A stretch of DNA of 64,000 bases from Paenibacillus arenilitoris (GTDB lineage Bacteria > Bacillota > Bacilli > Paenibacillales > Paenibacillaceae). Positions 16,513 through 26,178 of this stretch are shown here, in pieces. The DNA lies in NCBI RefSeq assembly GCF_014705655.1, contig NZ_JACXIY010000015.1, forward strand, positions 124,001-188,000. The letters run 5' to 3'. The notes below the pieces were generated by a model, which saw nothing but the letters and a program-made list of their open reading frames with translations, ran no database searches and was not told where the DNA came from. Each line of letters begins with the position of its first letter. Position 1 is the first letter of the stretch. Position numbers and translations under genes: made by a program.

Positions 16513-16559
16513 TTGACTTTATTGCAGGTTAGCACCTATAATGAGAGGAAACGTTTCCT
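16513..16559 (+). promoter_or_regulatory. fur promoter with a 14-bp perfect palindrome
   Basis: TTGACT (16513-16518) and TATAAT (16537-16542) with an 18-base spacer form a good sigma-A promoter. Directly downstream, at the expected transcription start, AGGAAACGTTTCCT (16546-16559) is a perfect palindrome and so a candidate operator. It does not look like a Fur box (GATAATGATTATC type). Confidence 0.8.
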
Positions 16560-16593
16560 GTTATAGGCGCAGACATGCGGTGGGGGGGAAATC

Positions 16594-17064
16594 ATGGAAG
16601 CCCGGATTGAGAAGATCAAACAACAGTTGCAGTCGCAGGGCTACAAATTAACCCCGCAGCGAGAAGCAACGGTCCGCGTATTGCTGGAGAACGAGGAAGA
16701 CCATCTAAGCGCGGAAGACGTATTCATGCTCGTGAAGGACAAAGCGCCGGAGATCGGACTTGCAACGGTGTACCGGACGTTGGAATTGCTCAGCGAAATG
16801 CATGTCGTCGAGAAGCTGAATTTCGGCGACGGGGTGGCGAGGTACGATCTTCGCACGGACAGCAATAAGCATCATCATCATCATTTAATATGCGTACAAT
16901 GCGGAACTATGGATGAAATAAAGGAAGACTGGCTGCTGCCGCTCGAAGAGAGGCTGGAGCGGGAGTACGGATTTTTCGTCGTCGATCATCGGCTCGATTT
17001 TCAAGGCGTATGTCACCGCTGCAAGGAGAAGAACGACTCGGCGCCTAACCCAAATCAAACGTAA
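16594..17064 (+). CDS. fur: Ferric uptake regulator family repressor
   Basis: Fur family dimeric metalloregulator, 156 residues. The N-terminal winged helix (TPQREAT to GLATVYRTLELL) is followed by the metal-binding domain with His93-97 in KHHHHHLIC and two structural-zinc CxxC pairs (C100/C103 and C140/C143). Synteny (spoIIM-fur-xerD) favours Fur over Zur or PerR, but the metal is inferred. GTGGGGGGG lies upstream of the ATG. Confidence 0.9.
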   Translation: MEARIEKIKQQLQSQGYKLTPQREATVRVLLENEEDHLSAEDVFMLVKDKAPEIGLATVYRTLELLSEMHVVEKLNFGDGVARYDLRTDSNKHHHHHLICVQCGTMDEIKEDWLLPLEERLEREYGFFVVDHRLDFQGVCHRCKEKNDSAPNPNQT

Positions 17065-17108
17065 ACGGCTTCGCTGACCAGCTGATCTGGACGGCAAAGC
17101 CGTTTTTG
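17063..17108 (+). terminator. Terminator after fur
   Basis: AAACGGCTT (17063-17071) pairs with AAGCCGTTT (about 17097-17105) and T follows. The stem begins inside the fur stop codon. Confidence 0.85.
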
Positions 17109-17114
17109 TTATGT

Positions 17115-17345
17115 CGGGCGGAGTTTAAGCATCGAAAATGCGGTCAAGCTGCATCAAGCCGGAGCTAAAGCTTGCGATTTGATCCGATTCGTCGATCCTC
17201 CTTGCTCCCGCTGCCGGAATTGCCCGCGGAAGCGACGACGACAATGCCTTGCCGGGCCGCCCGCTTCACGGTATCGCGTCGTATTGACTCCTCCTGCAAC
17301 GAACAAATCGGAATGGTTCACGATTCCGTTGAGCGGATGCAAAGA
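17115..17345 (-). pseudogene. Decayed subtilisin-like serine protease remnant
   Basis: No intact frame fits this stretch, but minus-strand pieces in different frames resemble subtilases in the right order. About 17290-17330 encodes GIVNHSDLFVAGGVN, like the catalytic-Asp region (GI..HPDL.VAGG). About 17215-17275 encodes VKRAARQGIVVVASAGNSG, the classic subtilase GVVVVAAAGN oxyanion-hole segment. About 17125-17175 encodes SDQIASFSSG, like the following QIASFSS segment. The His and Ser regions are missing and there are frameshifts, so this is a broken copy. The rest up to 17600 shows nothing recognisable. Confidence 0.6.
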
Positions 17346-17644
17346 GGACTTCGAGTCGAGATGAAAGCAAGCGCAGCTGCTTATGAGCGTTTCGAGTTTT
17401 TTCGCCATTGGCGTATTGCAGCCTCTTTCGCCTCGCAAGTAACTCTATCCGTTTATGGCGATGGCCCGCGGGGCGATTGGGTGACTGCCGCAGGGCACAT
17501 ATTTTTCGAATAATGACAAACGATAAATTTGATGGGCAAACTTGCCCGAGCGCACAGTCACTTAGCCCGTTCCGATCATAAACAATACTATGAGAACCGT
17601 AAGAACAGCGACGGATACCGCGCAGTCTGAGGAGGAGAAGGAAC

Positions 17645-18787
17645 ATGATCGTCGGAGTTCCGAAGGAAATCAAGCAAAGCGAGTTTCGCGTCGCCCTGAC
17701 GCCGGCCGGCGTAACGATGCTGGCCGCGGCCGGCCATCGGGTGCTCGTCGAGACGGGAGCCGGAAGCGGGAGCGGCTTCGAGGATGACGATTACGTCCGT
17801 GAAGGAGCCGAAATTATCGGCAGCGCGGCCGAGGTATGGTCGAAAGCGGACATGATTTTGAAAGTGAAGGAGCCGCTGGCGGAGGAATTCGGCTATTTCC
17901 GCGAAGGTCTGCTTCTATTTACGTATTTGCATTTGGCGGCGGCGCCCGATTTGACAAGGGCGCTGGTCGACAAAGGCGTAACGGGCATCGCGTACGAAAC
18001 CATTCAGCTTCCAAACGGCAGCTTGCCGCTCCTGACGCCGATGAGCGAGGTGGCGGGTCGGATGTCCGTGCAGGTAGGCGCCCAATTTCTTGAGACGTTC
18101 AACGGGGGCAGGGGCGTGCTGCTAGGCGGCGTGCCCGGCGTGCCGCCGGCGGAGGTCGTCATTATCGGCGGCGGCGTCGTCGGAACGAATGCGGCGAAGA
18201 TCGCGCTCGGCATGGGGGCCAACGTCGTTATTCTCGAGCGCAGCGCCGACAGAATGAGGTACTTGGACGATGTGTTCGGTGGCCGCATACGCACGCTAAT
18301 GTCAAGCCCGTATCATATTGCCGAAGCGGCGGCCAGGGCGGATTTGCTGATCGGGGCGGTGCTCATTCCGGGAGCGCGCGCGCCTCATTTGGTGACGGAG
18401 CAAATGGTGAAGGGGATGAAGAAGGGCGCGGTCATCGTCGATGTCGCGGTCGATCAGGGCGGTTCGATCGCGACGGTGGATCGTCCGACGACCCATAAGG
18501 ATCCGATCTACGTGAAGCACGGCGTCGTCCATTACGCGGTGGCCAACATACCGGGCGCCGTGCCGCGCACATCCACCTTTGCCCTGACGAACGTGACGAT
18601 TCCGTACGCGCTGGAGCTTGCCAATCGCGGCATGAATGCCGTTCGCCGGAGCGTGCCGCTGCAAAAAGGGGTGAACACGCACGCCGGGAAGGTAACGTAC
18701 GAACCGGTCGCGGATGCGGTCGGTTTGCCTTATACCCCGCTTGACAAATGGCTGGAAAGCATCCCTTACGAGCGTCTGCAGCCGTAA
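17645..18787 (+). CDS. ald: Alanine dehydrogenase
   Basis: NAD-dependent oxidative deamination of L-alanine to pyruvate and ammonia; in Bacillus it is needed for normal sporulation on alanine. The 380-residue protein starts with the family [20 protein letters not shown], has the AlaDH/PNT signature and a Rossmann motif ([19 protein letters not shown]), and later [22 protein letters not shown] precedes the ATG. It sits between fur and the DUF4227 gene, an insertion relative to the B. subtilis order, next to the subtilase remnant. Confidence 0.96.
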   Translation: MIVGVPKEIKQSEFRVALTPAGVTMLAAAGHRVLVETGAGSGSGFEDDDYVREGAEIIGSAAEVWSKADMILKVKEPLAEEFGYFREGLLLFTYLHLAAAPDLTRALVDKGVTGIAYETIQLPNGSLPLLTPMSEVAGRMSVQVGAQFLETFNGGRGVLLGGVPGVPPAEVVIIGGGVVGTNAAKIALGMGANVVILERSADRMRYLDDVFGGRIRTLMSSPYHIAEAAARADLLIGAVLIPGARAPHLVTEQMVKGMKKGAVIVDVAVDQGGSIATVDRPTTHKDPIYVKHGVVHYAVANIPGAVPRTSTFALTNVTIPYALELANRGMNAVRRSVPLQKGVNTHAGKVTYEPVADAVGLPYTPLDKWLESIPYERLQP

Positions 18788-18861
18788 GCGAATAATCCTG
18801 TCGGCTCTCTCATATGGTGGTACGGATGGACAAAGGTTGCGTACCGAGGGGGCTGACAGGA

Positions 18862-19095
18862 ATGGTATTATCGATACGGAGATGGATGAGCCGCATCGTA
18901 TTTTTGGTCATATTCGCCATCTTGCTGCTTATCGTCACGGGAGGCTACCGCTGGCTGGCCGAAGCGCTTTCGCCCGTTCAGCCATACCGGGTGCCGGCGG
19001 GCGACGCGCTCAAGGTGTTCAAGTCGGAGCCGGGACCGCCCGACAGCAGCAACGCGGCCGACCGTTTGCGCTGGTTTTTCTATTACGGGGAATGA
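18862..19095 (+). CDS. DUF4227 family protein (YqzK-like)
   Basis: A 77-residue protein with one membrane segment (about residues 8-27) and a short C-terminal domain ending in RLRWFFYYGE, as in the DUF4227/YqzK family of unknown function. YqzK precedes xerD in B. subtilis, and the same holds here. ATG at 18862 follows GAGGGGG; the earlier in-frame ATGs at 18814 and 18826 lack a ribosome-binding site. Confidence 0.8.
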   Translation: MVLSIRRWMSRIVFLVIFAILLLIVTGGYRWLAEALSPVQPYRVPAGDALKVFKSEPGPPDSSNAADRLRWFFYYGE

Positions 19096-19225
19096 TTTAA
19101 GCTCGACTTTGTGCAAGCCGCACAGAATGTCCGGGACAAGCAGGAATCGGTTGAACGCGCGTGGAATCCTTCCTTGCAGGGCAGACGCGCGCGCGGCTGC
19201 CGACGATGAGGCGAAAGGAATCCGC

Positions 19226-20116
19226 ATGAAACACCAATTAGACCGATACTTGCGAGATTTACGGTCGGAGAGCAGGCTCTCGGCCAACACCATGGCATCC
19301 TACGAGCGGGATTTGCTCCATTTCGTTTCCTATGCGGAGCAATTAGGGCTTGCCGATCCGGATGCCGTACATAAACATCATATCGCCCAATATTTGCAGC
19401 GGCAGAAAGGAGAAGGCAGGATGGCGGCGACGCTTTCGCGCCGACTCGTTTCCATTCGCGCTTTTTTTCATTACATGGCGGCTGAAGGATGGTTGCGACA
19501 TAATCCGGCGCTTACGATCGATTCGCCGAAGCCGGAGAAGAAGCCGCCTAGCGTGTTGACGATCGACGAAACGAACCGTCTGCTCGAGGCGCCAAGCGCG
19601 GACACCGCGGCGGGCAAGCGCGACAGAGCCATGCTCGAGCTGATCTATGCAGGCGGCATTCGCGTATCCGAGCTCGTGGCGCTAAACCTGGAGCATGTCA
19701 ACCTCCAGCTCGGCTTTATCCACTGCATCGGAAGCGGCATGAAGGAAAGAATCGTGCCGTTCGGGCGGATGGCGAAGCTTGCTCTGACCGATTATTTGCA
19801 GGCGGGGCGGGCGGAGCTTTTGACCCAAAGGGATGCGAATTCCGCCGCATTCCTGAACCATCTCGGAACGCGGTTGACAAGGCAAGGGTTTTGGAAGACG
19901 ATTAAGAAATACGCGAAGGAAGCGGGGATCGAAGCGGAAATTACGCCGCATACGCTCAGGCATTCGGTCGCCTCCCATATGCTGGCGGGCGGAGCGGATG
20001 TTCGGGCGGTGCAGGAGCTGCTCGGACATGCCGACGTAGCAACGACGCTCAAATACGCGCAGCTCCCGAAGACGCGCATGAGAGACGTATACGGCAGCGC
20101 GCATCCGCGCGCATGA
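19226..20116 (+). CDS. xerD: Tyrosine recombinase XerD
   Basis: Resolves chromosome dimers at dif with XerC (296 aa). The N-terminal SAM-like domain spans residues 1-90. The catalytic set is complete: Arg146 in GGIRVSEL, His242 and Arg245 in PHTLRH, His268 in LLGHAD, and the nucleophile Tyr277 in TLKY. ATG at 19226 is preceded by AAAGGA; the longer frame from 19109 is unsupported. It has the same place as xerD (ripX) in B. subtilis, upstream of deoB. Confidence 0.95.
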   Translation: MKHQLDRYLRDLRSESRLSANTMASYERDLLHFVSYAEQLGLADPDAVHKHHIAQYLQRQKGEGRMAATLSRRLVSIRAFFHYMAAEGWLRHNPALTIDSPKPEKKPPSVLTIDETNRLLEAPSADTAAGKRDRAMLELIYAGGIRVSELVALNLEHVNLQLGFIHCIGSGMKERIVPFGRMAKLALTDYLQAGRAELLTQRDANSAAFLNHLGTRLTRQGFWKTIKKYAKEAGIEAEITPHTLRHSVASHMLAGGADVRAVQELLGHADVATTLKYAQLPKTRMRDVYGSAHPRA

Positions 20117-20162
20117 CCGCTTCGGCCGCCGGCGCGTTCGACTACAGAGAGGAGACAGACCG

Positions 20163-21347
20163 ATGAAATTTGACCGAATCGCCGTTATCGTGCTGGACAG
20201 CGTCGGCATCGGCGAGCTGCCCGACGCCGAATCGTTCGGCGACGCCGGCTCGCATACGCTCGGACATATCGCGGAGCGGGTACCGGCCATAAAGCTGCCC
20301 CATCTGAGGAGGTGGGGGCTCGACCGAATCGCGCAAATCGCGGATTGGAAGCCGGCGGGGGAACCTGCAGCGGCGTATTACGGCAAGATGGCCGAAGTAT
20401 CCGTCGGCAAGGATACGATGACCGGGCATTGGGAGCTGATGGGCCTTAAGATGACCGTACCGTTCCAGACGTTTCCGGACGGCTTTCCCCCCGAGCTGAT
20501 CGGACCGTTCGAGGAGCGGACCGGGCGGAAGGTCATCGGCAATAAGGCGGCAAGCGGGACGGAAATATTGGACGAGCTCGGCGCGCAGCAGATGGAGAGC
20601 GGCGCTTGGATCGTATACACGTCCGCCGACAGCGTGTTCCAGATCGCGGCGCACGAGGAAGTCATTCCGCTCGAGGAGCTGTACCGCGCCTGCGAGATCG
20701 CCAGGGAATTGACGATGGACGAGCGGTTCACGGTCGGACGCGTCATCGCGAGACCGTACGTCGGGAAGCCGGGCGCGTTCAAACGGACGCCGAACCGGCA
20801 CGATTACGCGGTCAAGCCGCCGGAGCCGACCGTGCTGAACGCCCTTCAGGATGCAGGTTACGATACGATTGCGATCGGGAAAATCAATGACATTTTCGAC
20901 GGGGAAGGCATAACTTCGTCCAATCCGACCAAGAGCAACGCGGATGGCATCGCGAAGACGATCGAGCGCTTGGACGAGCCTTTCAAAGGATTGCTGTTCA
21001 CGAATTTGGTCGATTTCGATTCGCTGTACGGTCATCGCCGGGACCCTGAAGGCTACGCGTCGGCGCTGGAAGAGTTCGACGCGGCGGTCCCCGGGCTCGA
21101 GAAGCGGATCGGGAAGCGGGACCTGCTCATCGTTACGGCGGACCACGGCAACGATCCGGTTCATCCGGGAACGGACCATACCCGCGAGTATGTTCCGATT
21201 CTGCTGTTCAGCCCGGCGTTCAAGCAGCCGGGGCCGTTGTCCGTAAGGTCGACCTTCTCGGATCTCGGGGCAACGATCGCGGATAACTTCGGCGTGAAGG
21301 CGCCCCCTAACGGCACGAGCTTTTTGGCTGAATTGGTAATTACATAA
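20163..21347 (+). CDS. deoB: Phosphopentomutase
   Basis: Interconverts ribose or deoxyribose 1- and 5-phosphates in nucleoside salvage. The 394-residue alkaline-phosphatase-superfamily enzyme has the N-terminal metal ligand in [17 protein letters not shown], the acceptor threonine in [10 protein letters not shown], and late metal ligands in TADHGNDP and [15 protein letters not shown] precedes the ATG. It is followed within 18 bases by punA, and pdp lies further down, so the three enzymes form a salvage group. Confidence 0.97.
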   Translation: MKFDRIAVIVLDSVGIGELPDAESFGDAGSHTLGHIAERVPAIKLPHLRRWGLDRIAQIADWKPAGEPAAAYYGKMAEVSVGKDTMTGHWELMGLKMTVPFQTFPDGFPPELIGPFEERTGRKVIGNKAASGTEILDELGAQQMESGAWIVYTSADSVFQIAAHEEVIPLEELYRACEIARELTMDERFTVGRVIARPYVGKPGAFKRTPNRHDYAVKPPEPTVLNALQDAGYDTIAIGKINDIFDGEGITSSNPTKSNADGIAKTIERLDEPFKGLLFTNLVDFDSLYGHRRDPEGYASALEEFDAAVPGLEKRIGKRDLLIVTADHGNDPVHPGTDHTREYVPILLFSPAFKQPGPLSVRSTFSDLGATIADNFGVKAPPNGTSFLAELVIT

Positions 21348-21365
21348 GCGAGGAGGATATTGGAG

Positions 21366-22205
21366 ATGAATGCAGCGACTGCGGCAGGATTGACGGCGGC
21401 CCATATCAAGGAGGCGGCGCAATACATACGCGAACGAACGGAGCTGATGCCCGAGATCGGGCTTATTATGGGCTCGGGGCTCGGCGTTCTGGGCGATTAC
21501 TTGGAGGAAGCGGTGACGATCGCGTACCACGATATTCCGCATTTCCCAATCTCGACGGTAGAGGGCCACGCGGGCGAGCTGCTTCTTGGCAAGTTATCCG
21601 GCAGAACCGTCCTGCTCATGCGGGGCCGATTCCACATGTACGAAGGCTACGGCCCGGAATTGACGGCGTTCCCGGTCAGGGTCATGAAGGCGCTGGGCGT
21701 GAAGACGCTGCTCGTGACGAACGCGGCGGGGGGCGTAAATACCGGATATGAAGCGGGCAACCTGATGCTTATTTCGGACCATTTGAACCTGACGGGCAAA
21801 AATCCGCTCGTCGGGCCGAACGACGACGAGCTGGGCGTCCGTTTCCCCGATATGTCCGAGGCGTACAGCAAACGACTGCGCGCGATCGCCAGAGACATTG
21901 CGCAGAGCCAAGACATTACGCTGCGTGAAGGCGTCTATGCGGGCTTGCTCGGACCGACCTATGAGACCCCCGCCGAAATTCGCATGCTTCGCGTGCTCGG
22001 CGCCGATGCCGTCGGAATGTCGACTGTTGCCGAGGTTATCGCGGCCCGGCATTCGGGCATAGAAGTGGCAGGAATTTCCTGCATTAGCAATATGGCCGCG
22101 GGAATACTGGACCAGCCGTTGTCCCACACGGAAGTGATGGAAACGACCGAACGAGTCAAGTCCCAGTTTTTAGGACTTGTTACCGCATTAATCGCGGCGA
22201 TGTAA
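21366..22205 (+). CDS. punA: Purine nucleoside phosphorylase
   Basis: Phosphorolytic cleavage of purine nucleosides (guanosine/inosine class, PupG in B. subtilis). Family segments: LIMGSGLGVLGDYLE, FPISTVEGHAGELLLG, MRGRFHMYEGY, and TNAAGGVN. Length 279 residues. AGGAGG (21351-21356) lies nine bases before ATG at 21366, better than TTG at 21360. Its product ribose 1-phosphate is the deoB substrate. Confidence 0.95.
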   Translation: MNAATAAGLTAAHIKEAAQYIRERTELMPEIGLIMGSGLGVLGDYLEEAVTIAYHDIPHFPISTVEGHAGELLLGKLSGRTVLLMRGRFHMYEGYGPELTAFPVRVMKALGVKTLLVTNAAGGVNTGYEAGNLMLISDHLNLTGKNPLVGPNDDELGVRFPDMSEAYSKRLRAIARDIAQSQDITLREGVYAGLLGPTYETPAEIRMLRVLGADAVGMSTVAEVIAARHSGIEVAGISCISNMAAGILDQPLSHTEVMETTERVKSQFLGLVTALIAAM

Positions 22206-22315
22206 CCTTTTTTGTAACACAATTGTAACATTTCCGTCGACTCAATGTGACAGTGTTTTTTTTACGAATCGTCGTATAATGTCCATGATCAAAGAAAGAT
22301 GGAGTGGACGATAAA

Positions 22316-22486
22316 ATGGACAAGCAGTTACTCGTACAAATGGAGCTGTTGCGCGACAAAATGGTGGAAACGGCCATGTTGAAGCAGAACCTCCTGCACC
22401 GCGACGTGATCACGCTGAGCCAATCGCTCGACAAAATCATCGTACAGGTGCAGGAGGAACGTCGATTGCTTACGCAGGCAAACTGA
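22316..22486 (+). CDS. Spo0E-like aspartyl-phosphate phosphatase, 56 aa
   Basis: A two-helix protein with the family signature SQ.LD at residues 35-39 (LSQSLDKIIVQVQ). Spo0E-family proteins dephosphorylate Spo0A-P and so delay sporulation. Start ATG at 22316 follows GGAGTGG at eight-base spacing. A TATAAT (22275-22280) upstream suggests its own promoter, although no -35 is clear. It lies between punA and pdp; its likely target, spo0A, is 17 kb upstream. Small size and the short motif limit certainty about its partner. Confidence 0.8.
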   Translation: MDKQLLVQMELLRDKMVETAMLKQNLLHRDVITLSQSLDKIIVQVQEERRLLTQAN

Positions 22487-22510
22487 CGGCGCGGCACACA
22501 AGGAGGATTT

Positions 22511-23842
22511 ATGCGGTCGGTAGATCTTATACAGAAGAAAAGAGACGGCGGAGAGCTGACTGCTTCGGAATTAACGTATTTAATCGACGGTTATTCGCGC
22601 GGCGACATACCGGATTACCAGCTATCCGCATGGGCGATGGCTGTTTTTTTCCGCGGCATGACGCCAAGGGAAACGGCTGCGCTCACGCTGGCGATGGCGA
22701 ATTCGGGCGATCAAGTCGATCTTGGTCCGATCAGCGGGATTAAAGTCGATAAACATAGCACGGGCGGCGTCGGGGACAAAACGACGCTCATTGTCGCGCC
22801 GCTCGTGGCTGCGGCGGGCGTTCCCGTCGCGAAGATGTCCGGGCGGGGACTCGGCCATACCGGAGGCACGATCGACAAGCTGGAGTCGATCGAAGGCTTC
22901 AGGACCGAATTGTCCCGCGAACGCTTCATGAACCAGGTGAACGAAATCGGGTTGTCGGTTATCGGGCAGAGCGGCAATTTGGCTCCCGCGGACAAGAAGC
23001 TGTACGCGCTTCGGGACGTTACCGCGACGGTAGAATCGATTCCGCTCATCGCAAGCTCGGTCATGAGCAAGAAGATCGCTTCCGGCGCGGACGCGATCGT
23101 GCTCGATGTGAAGACGGGCAGCGGGGCGTTCATGAAGACGCTGGCACAATCGGAACAGCTGGCCAAGGCGATGGTGGACATCGGCACGGAGGTCGGGCGC
23201 AAGACGGCGGCCGTCATCAGCGATATGGACCAGCCGCTCGGCTTCGCGATCGGCAACGCGCTCGAGGTGAGGGAATCGATCGAAACGCTGAAGGGCAACG
23301 GCCCGAACGATTTGACGGAGCTTTGCCTGACGCTGGGCGCCCATATGGTTCAGCTGGGCGGCCTTGCCTCGTCCGTAGAGGAGGCGAAGGAAATGCTGCG
23401 CGGCAAAATCGAAAACGGCGAGGCGCTTGCGAAATTTAAAGCGTTCGTCGCGGCGCAAGGCGGGGACGCATCGATCGCCGACGATCCGTCCAGGCTCCCT
23501 CAGGCGCCGCACACGGTGGAAGTGAAGGCGGAGCAGTCCGGCTACGTTTCGGCGATCGAAGCGGAGCAGCTCGGGCTTGCCGCCATGCTCCTTGGCGCGG
23601 GCAGGGAGACGAAGGACGCTCCGATCGACTACGCCGTCGGCGTTACGCTCCGCATGAAGGTCGGCGATCCGGTCGAGGCCGGCGCTACTCTTGCGGTGCT
23701 GCACGTGCGCGAGCAGGGCGAAGCCGCGCGCGAAGTCGCCGAGCGCGTACGCGCGGCGTATTCGTTCAGCGCATCGAAGCCGGAGGAGCGCGCGCTGCTG
23801 CTATCCGTCGTGACGGCTAACGGTATTGAACGCTACGTTTGA
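22511..23842 (+). CDS. pdp: Pyrimidine-nucleoside phosphorylase
   Basis: Phosphorolysis of uridine, thymidine and deoxyuridine. The 443-residue protein has the family signature around residues 77-125 ([14 protein letters not shown], then [13 protein letters not shown]) and the three-domain layout of the thymidine phosphorylase family. AAGGAGG precedes ATG at 22511. It continues the salvage group deoB-punA and is followed by a strong terminator. Confidence 0.96.
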   Translation: MRSVDLIQKKRDGGELTASELTYLIDGYSRGDIPDYQLSAWAMAVFFRGMTPRETAALTLAMANSGDQVDLGPISGIKVDKHSTGGVGDKTTLIVAPLVAAAGVPVAKMSGRGLGHTGGTIDKLESIEGFRTELSRERFMNQVNEIGLSVIGQSGNLAPADKKLYALRDVTATVESIPLIASSVMSKKIASGADAIVLDVKTGSGAFMKTLAQSEQLAKAMVDIGTEVGRKTAAVISDMDQPLGFAIGNALEVRESIETLKGNGPNDLTELCLTLGAHMVQLGGLASSVEEAKEMLRGKIENGEALAKFKAFVAAQGGDASIADDPSRLPQAPHTVEVKAEQSGYVSAIEAEQLGLAAMLLGAGRETKDAPIDYAVGVTLRMKVGDPVEAGATLAVLHVREQGEAAREVAERVRAAYSFSASKPEERALLLSVVTANGIERYV

Positions 23843-23885
23843 AGAAAGGCTTCTCCCCTTATATTATCGTTCCATGAAACGAATG

Positions 23886-23918
23886 AATCCGTTCCGGCAG
23901 CCGGGACGGATTTTTTTG
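23886..23918 (+). terminator. Terminator after pdp
   Basis: AATCCGT-T-CCGG (from 23886) pairs with CCGG-G-ACGGATT and is followed by seven T. Confidence 0.9.
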
Positions 23919-24011
23919 CGCGGCCGGATTGGAATAAATTTCTTTCGGCAGGTCAACACTTGAATAATGGAAAAGATAACCGAATTGCGCAACTTTCAGG
24001 AGGAGATATTG

Positions 24012-25196
24012 TTGAAGAATCGTTCTATCAAGCTATGCATCCTTACTCTTGTTCTCGCTCTGGCGATGCCCGCGGCCGCGTTTGCCGCAGTTGAGCCCTC
24101 GCAGGCGAATCAAGCTCCGTCCCCTCAATTGGCGCCGTCGGCCCGGTCGGCCATATTGATGGATGCGGACTCCGGAACGGTTATTTACGAGAAAAACAGC
24201 CATGACAAGCTGCCGCCGGCGAGCATTACGAAAATTATGACGCTTCTTCTCATTATGGAGGCGATCGACGACGGGAAGATCAAATGGACGGACAAGGTGC
24301 AAACGAGCGAATACGCCGCATCCATGGGCGGATCGCAAATTTTCCTGGAACCCGGCGAAGAAATGACGGTTGACGATATGGTGAAAGGGATCGCGCTCGC
24401 TTCCGGCAACGACGCATCGGTCGCCATGGCCGAGAAGCTTGCGGGAACGGAGCAGCAATTCGTGGCCATGATGAACGAACGTGCGAAGCAGCTCGGGATG
24501 AACGATACGCAGTTCGTCAATCCGAACGGCTTGCCGGTAGCGAATCATTATTCGTCGGCGCACGACATCGCAGTGATGTCCAGGGAGCTGCTCAAGCATC
24601 CCGAAGTTACGAAATATACGGGGCTGTACCAAGATTATTTGCGCAAAACGTCGGAGAAGCCTTTTTGGCTCGTCAACACGAACAAGCTGGTCCGCTTCTA
24701 CAGCGGCGCGGACGGGCTTAAGACGGGCTTCACGAGCGAGGCGAAATACTGCTTGTCCGCTACGGCGAAGCGCGACAATATGCGCGTCATCGCGGTGGTC
24801 ATGGGCGAGCCGGACACAAAGACCCGCAATGCGGAAGTTTCGCAAATGTTCGATTATACGTTCGCCCAGTACATGAACCATCCGATTATCCAGGAAGGCG
24901 AGTCGATGGGCATGCTGAAGATCGAAAAGGGCACGACGGCGGAGCTGCCGCTGCTCGCGAAGCATCCGTACAGCGTCCTGCTCAAAAAAGGCAGCGCGAC
25001 GCAGGACATCCGCTACGAGCTGAAAATCGACGGTCCGGTCAAAGCGCCGGTGCAAATCGGCCAGCCGATCGGCAAGCTCGTCGTATACGAAGGCGACAGA
25101 ATACTGAAGGAATTCGACGTCGACGCGCCGATATCCATCGAGCGCGCGGGCTGGTGGAAGCTGCTGAAGCGCTCCTTCTCCGGTCTGTTCACCTGA
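24012..25196 (+). CDS. dacF: D-alanyl-D-alanine carboxypeptidase DacF
   Basis: A forespore penicillin-binding protein of the S11 family that trims cross-linking of spore peptidoglycan. A signal peptide ends around AAAFAA (residue 26). The active site is S71-I-T-K74, SGN in LASGNDASV and KTG in GLKTGFTS; a C-terminal beta domain (PBP5_C) follows. TTG at 24012 is six bases after AGGAGGAG and gives a normal signal peptide; there is no suitable ATG. It directly precedes spoIIAA as in B. subtilis. Product 394 residues. Confidence 0.94.
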   Translation: MKNRSIKLCILTLVLALAMPAAAFAAVEPSQANQAPSPQLAPSARSAILMDADSGTVIYEKNSHDKLPPASITKIMTLLLIMEAIDDGKIKWTDKVQTSEYAASMGGSQIFLEPGEEMTVDDMVKGIALASGNDASVAMAEKLAGTEQQFVAMMNERAKQLGMNDTQFVNPNGLPVANHYSSAHDIAVMSRELLKHPEVTKYTGLYQDYLRKTSEKPFWLVNTNKLVRFYSGADGLKTGFTSEAKYCLSATAKRDNMRVIAVVMGEPDTKTRNAEVSQMFDYTFAQYMNHPIIQEGESMGMLKIEKGTTAELPLLAKHPYSVLLKKGSATQDIRYELKIDGPVKAPVQIGQPIGKLVVYEGDRILKEFDVDAPISIERAGWWKLLKRSFSGLFT

Positions 25197-25233
25197 CCGA
25201 AGCATGAACCCGGGCGGCCGGCGGGCTCTCGCA

Positions 25234-25304
25234 TTTTGTCAGCTGATAGCGGTATGCTTCTAGTTTTGTCGCCATGCAGGAATCCTTCTCCGCCATGGAG
25301 AATT
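25234..25304 (+). promoter_or_regulatory. spoIIA promoter: sigma-H type with two 0A half boxes
   Basis: AGGAATC (25278-25284) and GGAGAAT (25297-25303) with a 12-base spacer match the sigma-H pattern (AGGAWWT, 12-14, RNNGAAT). Upstream, TTTTGTC occurs at 25234-25240 and 25264-25270, exactly 30 bases apart, so the two sites face the same side of the helix; both match the first seven bases of the 0A box TTTTGTCRAA. In B. subtilis spoIIA is activated by Spo0A-P with sigma-H. Confidence 0.8.
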
Positions 25305-25362
25305 GCTAGTTCTATCTCGGCAGAATTGCGTTTCGAATAAAACCGGAGGAGATGAACTGCGG

Positions 25363-25716
25363 ATGAGTCTGCAAGCAGAATTGGAGCACTATCGCAACGT
25401 GCTGATCGTACGCCTGCGGGGCGAGCTCGACCATCATACGGCCGACGTCGTTCGGTACAAGATGGAGGAAGCCCTACTCCACGGAAGAAGCGATCATGTG
25501 ATCCTCAGTCTGAAGGAATTGCAATTTATGGACAGCTCCGGGCTCGGCGTCATTCTGGGCAGGTACAAGCAGGTGAAGAGCAAAGGCGGCAAGATGGTCG
25601 TCTGCGACGTGAACCCGAGCGTACACCGCTTGTTCGAGCTGTCGGGGCTGTTCAAAATATTAACGATTCACGACGATGAACGTACCGCGATTTCCAGTTT
25701 GGAGGTGGTGTCATGA
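25363..25716 (+). CDS. spoIIAA: Anti-anti-sigma factor SpoIIAA
   Basis: Unphosphorylated SpoIIAA binds SpoIIAB and frees SigF in the forespore. The 117-residue STAS protein has the same length as in B. subtilis. The phosphorylated serine is Ser58 in [19 protein letters not shown] lies 11 bases before ATG at 25363; the frame extends upstream without a usable start. Its stop overlaps the spoIIAB start (ATGA). Confidence 0.97.
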   Translation: MSLQAELEHYRNVLIVRLRGELDHHTADVVRYKMEEALLHGRSDHVILSLKELQFMDSSGLGVILGRYKQVKSKGGKMVVCDVNPSVHRLFELSGLFKILTIHDDERTAISSLEVVS

Positions 25717-26159
25717 ACGGATTGAACGAAATGACGCTTTCCTTCAGCGCCCGTTCGGAGAATGAAGCGTTCGCCCGAATTGCGGTCGCTGCGTTTGTAT
25801 CGCAGCTTGATCCGACGCTGGAGGAGCTGAACGATTTGAAGACGGCGGTATCCGAAGCGGTGACGAATGCGATTATACACGGCTACGAAAGCGATCCTTC
25901 CTGCCAGGTGACGATCGAGGCGAGGATCGAAGGCGACAGCGTGTCCATCGCGGTGCTCGATTCGGGAAGCGGCATCGAGGATTTGGAGCTCGCGCGCCAG
26001 CCGTTGTATACGTCGAAGCCGGAGCTGGAGCGTTCCGGCATGGGCTTTACGATTATGGAAAACTTCATGGACCGTTTCGAGGTATCGAGCAGATTAGGCG
26101 GGGGAACCCGCGTAGAGATGTTGAAGCGTATCGAATCGAAAAAAGCGCTCTACAATTAG
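25713..26159 (+). CDS. spoIIAB: Anti-sigma-F factor and kinase SpoIIAB
   Basis: Holds SigF inactive with ATP bound and phosphorylates SpoIIAA. The 148-residue GHKL kinase has the N box in [11 protein letters not shown], the G1 box in [10 protein letters not shown] and the G2 box in [19 protein letters not shown] precedes the ATG, and the start overlaps the spoIIAA stop by four bases, giving coupled synthesis. Confidence 0.97.
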   Translation: MNGLNEMTLSFSARSENEAFARIAVAAFVSQLDPTLEELNDLKTAVSEAVTNAIIHGYESDPSCQVTIEARIEGDSVSIAVLDSGSGIEDLELARQPLYTSKPELERSGMGFTIMENFMDRFEVSSRLGGGTRVEMLKRIESKKALYN

Positions 26160-26178
26160 CGCATAGGGGTTGAGCCTC

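Noticed and set aside
17172..17513. Plus-strand frame of 113 codons between fur and ald
   Set aside because: No ribosome-binding site or family; it runs opposite to the subtilase remnant, which explains the sequence better.
20142..21569. Antisense frame of 475 codons across deoB and punA
   Set aside because: It spans two well-supported genes and has no recognisable features.
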